The translations under genes were made by a program, and so were the position numbers. The notes below the pieces were generated by a model. It was not told where the DNA came from. It searched no databases and saw only the letters and a list, made by a program, of their open reading frames with translations. Positions 16,153-20,455 of a DNA stretch of 20,455 nucleotides are shown here, in pieces (positions within the stretch are counted from its first letter, which is position 1; each line of letters starts with the position of its first letter). The DNA comes from CAYNGH01 sp964396845. Its GTDB lineage: Bacteria > Vulcanimicrobiota > JAJTBE01 > CAYNGH01. The stretch spans positions 1-20,455 of the forward strand of contig CAYNGH010000047.1 in the NCBI GenBank assembly GCA_964396845.1, read 5' to 3'.

Positions 16153-17090
16153 TGTAACTGTTTCTCCATTCGTTCTTTGCTGTCCAGGGTGGAAACCATC
16201 TTCTCAATGGCCCCATAAGCCCTGATCCGGATATCCCGGGGCACTTCCACCGGATACTCCATATTTTCGAGGGAATTGATAATCCTGTCGGGGTCTGTTT
16301 TTTTCATGTCCTGGCAGATGCAGTCGGCACAAGGGGTGTGGAATATCTTCCCGGGGTTTTCTTTTCGAAGCCGGTGCATCATATCCACTTCGGTACATAT
16401 TATAAATACCTCGGCATCAAGGCTTCCGGCCAACTTCAGCATGCCCGAGGTTGACACCACATGATGGCTCAGATCCAGCACTTCGCCGGAACATTCGGGG
16501 TGGGACATCACTACGGCATTGGGGTAATTCCTGCGGGCTTCCCTCACCTGTTCCGGGGTAATTTTCTGATGCACCGGGCAATAACCATCATGAAGAATAA
16601 ATTCCTTGCCGGTGACTTTGCCGGTATATGCCCCCAGGCATTTATCCGGGACAAATATGACCCGGTCTTGTTCCAGATGCTTCGCCAATTCCATGGCATT
16701 GGCGGAAGTGCAGCAAATATCAGATTCTGCCTTTATAGCTGCCGAGGAATTAACATAACACATCACCGGCACCCCTGGATGTTCGGATTTGAGCTTCCGC
16801 AACTGAGCCGGTGTTATCATCTCGGCCATGGGGCAGTGGGCTGTGGGATCCGGCATCAGCACAGTTTTATCTGGGGAGAGTATTTTTGCGGTTTCTGCCA
16901 TGAAATCCACTCCGCAGAAAAGAATCACTCTGGCATCCACATCCCTGGCAATCCGGGAAAGCTCCAGACTGTCGCCGGTATAATCCGCCAGATCCTGCAC
17001 TTCGGGAGGCTGGTAGTTGTGAGCCAGTATTACTGCATTTCTCTTATTTTTTAGTTTTTCAATCCTGTTTATCTTGTCCTGCTTTGTCAT
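16149..17090 (-). CDS. nadA: Quinolinate synthase
   Basis: Cytoplasmic [4Fe-4S] enzyme that condenses iminoaspartate with dihydroxyacetone phosphate to quinolinate. The 313 residues show the family motifs: AVILAHNYQPPEVQDLADYTGDS, CGVDFMAETAKIL, MPDPTAHCPMAEMI, CYVNSSAAIKAESDICCTSANA, PDKCLGAYTG, and HPECSGEVLDLSHHVVSTSGM. The three cluster cysteines are expected in the CYVNSSA, HPECS and HTPCADCICQDM segments, and all are present. I use ATG at 17090 with AAGGAAG upstream; a TTG directly before it is too close to the ribosome binding site. First gene of a five-gene string with nadX (overlap), nadC, the ankyrin gene and the lipoprotein. Confidence 0.96.
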   Translation of the reverse strand: MTKQDKINRIEKLKNKRNAVILAHNYQPPEVQDLADYTGDSLELSRIARDVDARVILFCGVDFMAETAKILSPDKTVLMPDPTAHCPMAEMITPAQLRKLKSEHPGVPVMCYVNSSAAIKAESDICCTSANAMELAKHLEQDRVIFVPDKCLGAYTGKVTGKEFILHDGYCPVHQKITPEQVREARRNYPNAVVMSHPECSGEVLDLSHHVVSTSGMLKLAGSLDAEVFIICTEVDMMHRLRKENPGKIFHTPCADCICQDMKKTDPDRIINSLENMEYPVEVPRDIRIRAYGAIEKMVSTLDSKERMEKQLH

Positions 17091-17108
17091 CAATCTTCCT
17101 TTATATTA

Positions 17109-17136
17109 ACCATATTGACCATGGAGGTGTTTCCAA
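17109..17136 (-). promoter_or_regulatory. Weak candidate promoter for the nad operon
   Basis: On the minus strand TTGGAA (17136-17131) and TATGGT (17114-17109) are 16 bases apart and lie directly upstream of nadA. Both boxes match the consensus only partly. The 318-base gap 17091-17408 otherwise holds the inverted repeat at 17149-17181 and the promoter and leader of the next gene; most of the rest is AT-rich with no gene seen. Confidence 0.3.
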
Positions 17137-17148
17137 GGTTTAGTGTAG

Positions 17149-17181
17149 TTTTTACATCAAGTTGAAAACTCCTTGTAAAAA
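17149..17181. repeat. Inverted repeat TTTTTACA - N17 - TGTAAAAA upstream of nadA
   Basis: Perfect eight-base arms (17149-17156 and 17174-17181) separated by 17 bases lie about 60 bases before the nadA start. The symmetry suggests an operator for a dimeric regulator, possibly of the nad operon. The AT-rich arms could also be chance in this AT-rich gap. Confidence 0.45.
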
Positions 17182-17284
17182 CCATCCGCCAGGGACTTCT
17201 AAAATATAATTCTGCCTCGCCAACTATGCACTTAGTCAGGTGAGTTCTTTTGTTAATAATTATAAATTAAATGTTCACATATTA

Positions 17285-17327
17285 TTTACAATTTGGCAAA
17301 CAAATGTTAACAAGTGCATGATAATCT
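17285..17327 (+). promoter_or_regulatory. Promoter of the first unknown-family gene, homologous to the one at 18402-18444
   Basis: TTTACA (17285-17290), a 17-base spacer and TAACAA (17308-17313) form one candidate promoter. A second, further down, is an extended -10 region with TG at 17319-17320, where GATAAT (17320-17325) is the best box. The same elements recur in the same order and spacing before the second gene, which is the main reason for confidence. Transcription probably starts near the conserved TCAAACA at 17332-17338. Confidence 0.6.
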
Positions 17328-17342
17328 ATAGTCAAACAGTAT

Positions 17343-17398
17343 GTTTTTCCGTGTCCAATTTGTTTGATATGGAAAAACGAAAAAATTTTTTCAGGAGG
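17343..17398 (+). promoter_or_regulatory. Conserved 5' leader hairpin and ribosome binding site, copy 1
   Basis: GTTTTTCC (17343-17350) pairs with GGAAAAAC (17371-17378). Four more inner pairs, two of them G-U, leave a loop of about 12 bases. Fourteen bases later, after an A-run/T-run, comes AGGAGG (17393-17398), ten bases before the ATG. The same layout occurs at 18460-18534 with a compensated base change, which argues that the RNA hairpin is functional. Function unknown; control of translation is plausible because of the distance to the ribosome binding site. Confidence 0.7.
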
Positions 17399-17408
17399 TT
17401 GGTAAGTA

Positions 17409-18182
17409 ATGGATATTAACAATCAAGCCTGGGCGCTCCCTGTGTATGGAACTGGCGGGGCACTGCCGGCGGGAGTAAAATTTGACATGCCCGAGTTTGC
17501 CCTCAATCCCCAGCAGCAGCTTTCCTTGCCCGACAACAATGTATTGCCTGGTGATTTCACCCAGAACACCTTCAAACTTTCCGATGATCTGTTTGCCGGT
17601 TACCTGAGTTTTATCGACAGCAACAAGGCATCCAGCTATTCAGGACAGGATGTCGTTAACGCAGCCCTCAAGGATGCAGGCTTTGACCCCAATAACGTTC
17701 CCAAGTATGAAACAACAAGCGAAGGAACCGTTTCAAATGTGAGCCTCCAGAACATGGAGAAACTCATGAACGAACAGATCAGCAATATCAACCAGAATGC
17801 ATCCACCCTCACTCCTCTTCTGAGCCAGAAGAAAGCCATCACAGATGATATGTCCCTGAGGGAAAAAGCAGAGAACGGCTGCAAGGTGAGCCAGGATCTC
17901 ATCAAGGGAGTCGAAAGCGGAAGGCTCGATCAGGACAAGTTCACCCGGCTCTATATGGATCACCTGGAGATCAACAGGCTGAAGGAACAGTACACCGACA
18001 GGAATGGCAATATTTCACCGGAAAACCAGAAAAAGCTGGATCAGAAAACTGAGAGTTTCAACAACCTGTTCGACTTCTACTGGCGTGATTCCAGGGTCAA
18101 GGTCGGCATCGCCACCAATACCGATGTTAGAAAAGAACAGTATGCCCAGGCAACTGAAGCTTATCAGAGCCTCTTAGCCTGA
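17409..18182 (+). CDS. Protein of unknown family, paralogue of the next gene (copy 1)
   Basis: 257-residue protein with no recognised family, no signal peptide and no membrane segment. The N-terminal 75 residues are polar and Asn/Gln/Pro/Gly-rich (MDINNQAWALPVYGTGG) and include LFAGYLSFIDSN at 61-72. The second protein has the matching LFSGFSGFITSN at 65-76 and a similar start (NQVWGTSGYGFGG), so I infer a shared N-terminal region. From about residue 105 the protein is charged and helical (SLQNMEKLMNEQISNINQNAS, MDHLEINRLKEQY), probably coiled-coil. A strong ribosome binding site and a conserved promoter and leader suggest high or regulated expression. The ATG is fixed by AGGAGG ten bases before it. 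The divergent neighbour is nadA. A structural, surface or secreted role without a classical signal is possible but unproven. Confidence 0.75.
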   Translation: MDINNQAWALPVYGTGGALPAGVKFDMPEFALNPQQQLSLPDNNVLPGDFTQNTFKLSDDLFAGYLSFIDSNKASSYSGQDVVNAALKDAGFDPNNVPKYETTSEGTVSNVSLQNMEKLMNEQISNINQNASTLTPLLSQKKAITDDMSLREKAENGCKVSQDLIKGVESGRLDQDKFTRLYMDHLEINRLKEQYTDRNGNISPENQKKLDQKTESFNNLFDFYWRDSRVKVGIATNTDVRKEQYAQATEAYQSLLA

Positions 18183-18225
18183 CGGAAACAAGATCGTCTA
18201 AGGGGATTGATCTCCCAATGAATTG

Positions 18226-18312
18226 AAAAAAGGCAGACACCAGGGCTCAGGTTTAAATCCGTAGGGATTTCACCAGAATTAACCAGGAGCTTGCGTGGTG
18301 TCTGCTTTTATT
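18226..18312 (+). terminator. Large structured terminator or RNA element after copy 1
   Basis: GCAGACACCA (18233-18242) pairs perfectly with TGGTGTCTGC (18296-18305). A-rich bases before it pair with the T-run after it, giving about 14 bp flanked by A-run and T-run, so it could end transcription from either side. The 53-base interior is itself structured: AAATCC (18255-18260) pairs with GGATTT (18265-18270), and GCTC (18245-18248) can pair with GAGC (18287-18290). That is more than a simple terminator needs. The remainder of 18183-18541 is AT-rich spacer and the promoter and leader of the next gene. Confidence 0.65.
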
Positions 18313-18401
18313 TCGGATATTGTCTGCTCTCCTCACAAATGATTCATAATGATACCGGACATAGCACCTTCGAACAGATAATTCCCGGCATTCATCAATT
18401 T

Positions 18402-18444
18402 TTTACATAATTGTAAAGAAATGGTAATAAAGTGTTGGTATAAT
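18402..18444 (+). promoter_or_regulatory. Promoter of the second unknown-family gene, with extended -10
   Basis: TGGTATAAT (18436-18444) is a perfect extended -10 box. Upstream, TTTACA (18402-18407), a 17-base spacer and TAATAA (18425-18430) repeat the arrangement at 17285-17313. The conserved TCAAACA (18449-18455) lies where transcription should start. Confidence 0.75.
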
Positions 18445-18459
18445 ATATTCAAACATTCA

Positions 18460-18534
18460 GTTTCTCCCGGCTGGATAGCAGGACGATAAAAATTCTCTGA
18501 CCAGGGGGAGAAACGAACAAAATTTTTCAGGAGG
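18460..18534 (+). promoter_or_regulatory. Conserved 5' leader hairpin and ribosome binding site, copy 2
   Basis: GTTTCTCCC (18460-18468) pairs with GGGAGAAAC (18506-18514). Inside, after a 2x2 GG/GG internal loop, CTGG (18471-18474) pairs with CCAG (18501-18504). AGGAGG (18529-18534) follows 14 bases after the 3' arm, the same distance as in copy 1, and the ATG comes seven bases later. One U-A pair of copy 1 is a C-G pair here. Confidence 0.7.
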
Positions 18535-18541
18535 TCAGAAT

Positions 18542-19252
18542 ATGATCGGTATCATGAACCAGGTATGGGGTACTTCAGGTTACGGTTTTGGAGGTGTTGT
18601 TCAGACAGAACAGGGAGCCCAGATTGTTCCCGCCAATACTGCATTGTATCAGCAGACGGTGCAGTCCATGACCAGTTATGCAAACATGATGGTCAAGGGT
18701 TACTCCCAGTTGACACAGCAAATTTACGACAACCTCTTCAGCGGATTTTCCGGATTCATCACCAGCAATCCCCTTGGGGCCTTCACCCAGAACCATCAGC
18801 AGAACAACTCTTTGGATATGGGCTTCCCGCAGTTTAACCAGGGAAGCCTGGGCTCTTCAACCATGTCCGGTGTTCCAGGATTGCAAAATTCTCTCTTGCT
18901 GACAGGCATGCTGGGTATGAGCAGGATTTCTCCGACTCAGAATGTCCAGTTCAATGACCCGAGACCCGTGTTGGATTCCTCTACCTTCACTGATGCACAG
19001 AACGCTCAGTACATTTCCGAGGGCATGGCCGCCGATGCCGAGGCCGCGGTTCAACGCCGGCAGTCCATAATGGAGATCACTCAAGGGGATCCTTATATGG
19101 GAATGTTCATTATGGGCAATCTGGGAGCCTCAGTTCTGCCTGGCGCCCCGGCAGGAATGTATAATGCCATGATGCTGACGGGCCTGTATGGTATGACGAA
19201 CCCGCCCATCGGCAGTCCGTCTAATACGATGCTGTTGCCGGGGTTTAATTAA
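18542..19252 (+). CDS. Protein of unknown family, paralogue of the previous gene (copy 2)
   Basis: 236-residue protein without a recognised family. It is rich in Met, Gly, Gln, Asn, Ser and Pro, nearly free of Lys, and lacks a classical signal peptide. The N-terminal region contains GYGFGG and LFSGFSGFITSN (65-76), matching the first protein. The C-terminal half differs: it has Met/Gly/Leu-rich segments (LLLTGMLGMSRISPTQ, then MMLTGLYGMTNPP) that resemble each other, suggesting an internal repeat of about 110 residues' spacing, with a short helical Ala-rich piece between (ISEGMAADAEAAVQRR). Composition suggests a self-associating or surface protein, but that is inference. ATG at 18542 follows AGGAGG by seven bases; an ATG four codons later is also possible. 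Confidence 0.75.
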   Translation: MIGIMNQVWGTSGYGFGGVVQTEQGAQIVPANTALYQQTVQSMTSYANMMVKGYSQLTQQIYDNLFSGFSGFITSNPLGAFTQNHQQNNSLDMGFPQFNQGSLGSSTMSGVPGLQNSLLLTGMLGMSRISPTQNVQFNDPRPVLDSSTFTDAQNAQYISEGMAADAEAAVQRRQSIMEITQGDPYMGMFIMGNLGASVLPGAPAGMYNAMMLTGLYGMTNPPIGSPSNTMLLPGFN

Positions 19253-19258
19253 TCCCAA

Positions 19259-19342
19259 TGACAACAGACAAGTACAGAATCTGTTGTCACGGATGAATTT
19301 CCTCAACGAACAGACATGACTTGTTGCTTTTAATGGTCATGT
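19259..19342 (+). terminator. Hairpins after copy 2, possible terminator
   Basis: TGACAACAGA (19259-19268) pairs perfectly with TCTGTTGTCA (19280-19289), seven bases after the stop. A second hairpin, ACATGAC (19314-19320) with GTCATGT (19336-19342), follows. Neither has a proper T-run, so termination is uncertain. Confidence 0.45.
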
Positions 19343-19369
19343 TTGGAGATTGATGGATAGAAAGTGAAA

Positions 19370-19440
19370 GACATCCCCGGGATATTTCCTCAAGATTTTC
19401 TAATCGTATTATGAAGGAAATGATCCACCCCGGGGATGTC
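19370..19440. repeat. Long inverted repeat across the 3' end of the peroxiredoxin-like gene
   Basis: GACATCCCCGGG (19370-19381) and CCCGGGGATGTC (19429-19440) are perfect 12-base arms. A nested pair, ATTTCCT (19384-19390) with AGGAAAT (19415-19421), lies inside. The right half is within the coding region of the minus-strand gene that stops at 19390. On the minus strand the left arm is followed by pyrimidine-rich sequence (CTTTCACTTT), so it may act as a terminator for that gene. Confidence 0.7.
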
Positions 19441-19932
19441 TGATGGATCTCTGGGGATATATTTCCACCGGATTATTCCGTCGGTATCTATGATGAAAAC
19501 GCCTCCCGACTGGGCCGGATCCTGGCGGGGAGTTTTCAGGCTGTGTCCTTGAGCCATGGCGGACAGGCCCTTCATTATCACTCTTGGCGACAACATATTC
19601 AGCATATTGATCCCGCCCAGCTGGTATTCCCGGTACAAATCCCGAGCAGGATCACATATCAGGGGAAAATCGATTTTCATTTCCTCTTTGAACTTTTCTG
19701 AACTTTGGGGATCTCCCATCCCCACCAGTATGATTTGAAACCCTGCATCTGTGATTTTCTGCTGATTGTCCCGCAACTGCGCGACCTGCTTTCGGCAGAA
19801 GGGTCACCCGAAATGCCGGAGAAACACCAGCAGGGTGGGTTTATTTTTAAAAATCTCCCCTAAGTCCCGGCGGGCCCCGTCACTGAAGGTGACATTGTCG
19901 GAATAAGCCCGGCTGTTTATCTTGTTGCCCAT
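19390..19932 (-). CDS. Peroxiredoxin-like protein, probable selenoprotein (in-frame UGA)
   Basis: Thioredoxin-fold protein of 180 residues, predicted to reduce peroxides or disulfides. Reading starts at ATG 19932, six bases after a strong GGGGGG ribosome binding site. It runs through THE motif LVFLRHFG-U-PFCRKQ, where U is a UGA at 19806-19804 (residue 43), to the stop at 19390. Relatives of the AhpC/TSA-like group have cysteine here (FGCPFCR, a CxxC redox site), and Cys46 is kept. The sequence on both sides of the UGA is well conserved, including QIILVGMGD, FPLICDPARDLYREYQLGG, and GGVFIIDTDGIIRW, so a decayed gene is unlikely. Without UGA read as selenocysteine only a fragment would be made. 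No selenocysteine machinery genes are in the window. A sequencing error or a simple nonsense mutation is the alternative. Confidence 0.82.
19757..19803 (-). promoter_or_regulatory. Candidate bacterial SECIS element after the UGA
   Basis: Starting 14 bases after the UGA, GCAG (19789-19786) can pair with TTGC (19776-19773) around a nine-base loop beginning with GU, the feature SelB recognises in known bacterial elements. An outer stem, TTCTGC (19800-19795) with GCAGAA (19762-19757), could close it. The apical stem is short and was folded by eye, so support is moderate at best. Confidence 0.4.
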
Positions 19933-20007
19933 AAGTATCCCCCCTCTTTATTTGAAGCCCCTTTGTCTGTATGCTTGTGAAACCGATGGAGAGTTAATTT
20001 GGTTCCC

Positions 20008-20033
20008 AAAAAAAAGGATTCCCGCAGGAATCC
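20008..20033 (-). terminator. Rho-independent terminator after the subtilisin-like gene
   Basis: On the minus strand GGATTCC (20033-20027), loop TGCG and GGAATCC (20022-20016) are followed by eight T (20015-20008). It lies about 34 bases after the protease stop and before the peroxiredoxin-like gene, so the two are separate transcription units. Confidence 0.92.
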
Positions 20034-20066
20034 TGTGACATCGGCAAATATTTCTCCAAAACGACA

Positions 20067-20455
20067 TCAACTTACATTCTCGCCAAAAACCGGCACCTGG
20101 TTCTCGTTACCCTGTTTAAGTTTGTCCGCATTATTGTCATCATCAGGCCAGTGGATTTCCCTGGGTAGCAATACCAGCTTTCCGTCCTTCACATCTATAG
20201 CCTTCTGGATAGCCTCATGCGGATCAATCATGCCATGACCCTGGTGGGTCTTGGGGACATCCCCCGGGAGCTTGTTGGCAGTCATTACAGTCAGTTGATA
20301 AATATCATCGGGGGTCAGTTCGGGATTGGCGTGAACCATCTGGGCCACCATGCCCGCTGTCATGGGTGATGCCATGGAAGTTCCCGGCTTCCCCACATAT
20401 GCTTCATCCACCAGGGGTGATTTCTGGACAGCCCTGAATATCCGGGCAATCTCCT
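20067..20455 (-). CDS. Subtilisin-family (S8) serine protease, C-terminal part only
   Basis: The reading frame is open at the right edge, so the N-terminal part with the catalytic Asp and His lies outside. The visible 129 residues include GTSMASPMTAGMVAQM, which holds the catalytic Ser of S8 peptidases. NPELTPDDIYQLTVMTANKL and GHGMIDPHEAIQKA then follow, typical of the last helices of the fold. The tail (DDDNNADKLKQGNENQVPVFGENVS) is polar with no membrane anchor or cell-wall sorting signal. Whether the protein is secreted cannot be judged without the N-terminus. Confidence 0.9.
   Translation of the reverse strand, partial: EIARIFRAVQKSPLVDEAYVGKPGTSMASPMTAGMVAQMVHANPELTPDDIYQLTVMTANKLPGDVPKTHQGHGMIDPHEAIQKAIDVKDGKLVLLPREIHWPDDDNNADKLKQGNENQVPVFGENVS

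Noticed and set aside
17379..17392. A-run followed by T-run before the ribosome binding site, resembling a terminator hairpin
   Set aside because: Only A-T pairs with no loop, and the same element is conserved before the second gene, so it is part of the leader.
18183..18541. Possible attachment site or mobile element between the unknown-family paralogues
   Set aside because: No integrase, transposase, target-site duplication or tRNA is nearby; the similarity is explained by duplicated promoter and leader.

Overview
This is a bacterial chromosome segment packed with ordinary housekeeping genes, plus one less ordinary block near its right end. The organism cannot be named from the sequence. 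It has the rod-shape set maf-mreB-mreC-mreD-PBP2, so it makes an elongating peptidoglycan wall. It has a SpoIID/LytB-type protein and a lipoprotein. It makes NAD through NadA, an aspartate dehydrogenase (NadX) and NadC, without the oxygen- or fumarate-dependent NadB, which suits an anaerobic or deep-branching lineage. A probable selenoprotein suggests a selenocysteine-using organism. Starts include ATG, GTG and TTG, with strong purine-rich ribosome binding sites.

Layout. 1-4669 (minus): maf, mreB, mreC, mreD and a PBP2 gene cut by the left edge, nearly gapless and probably one operon. 4736-6049 (minus): a radical SAM protein. 6148-7344 (plus): a membrane-anchored eight-repeat PQQ-type beta-propeller, whose stop codon overlaps that of a converging SIS-domain sugar-phosphate isomerase-like gene (7341-8420, minus). 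8534-9970 (minus): a secreted SpoIID-domain protein with a recent in-frame 27-bp duplication at its C-terminus. 10147-11421 (plus): a zinc-ribbon, membrane, von Willebrand A protein. 11640-12038 (plus): msrB, with a clear terminator. 12159-17090 (minus): nadA, nadX (split by a one-base frameshift), nadC, a 563-residue ankyrin protein and a lipoprotein, arranged as one operon.

17091-19252 is the most unusual part. Two plus-strand genes of unknown function (17409-18182 and 18542-19252) encode proteins with a related N-terminal region. They are preceded by homologous promoters and homologous 5' leaders. Each leader has a hairpin just before the ribosome binding site. The hairpins show a compensatory base-pair change, and the distance from hairpin to ribosome binding site is identical. 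This looks like a duplicated gene plus leader unit under a shared, possibly RNA-based control.

19390-19932 (minus) is a peroxiredoxin-like gene with an in-frame UGA exactly where the first cysteine of a CxxC redox motif belongs, so it is a probable selenoprotein. The window ends in the C-terminal part of a subtilisin-family protease (20067-20455, minus) with a strong terminator. I saw no tRNA, rRNA, insertion sequence, CRISPR array or phage gene.
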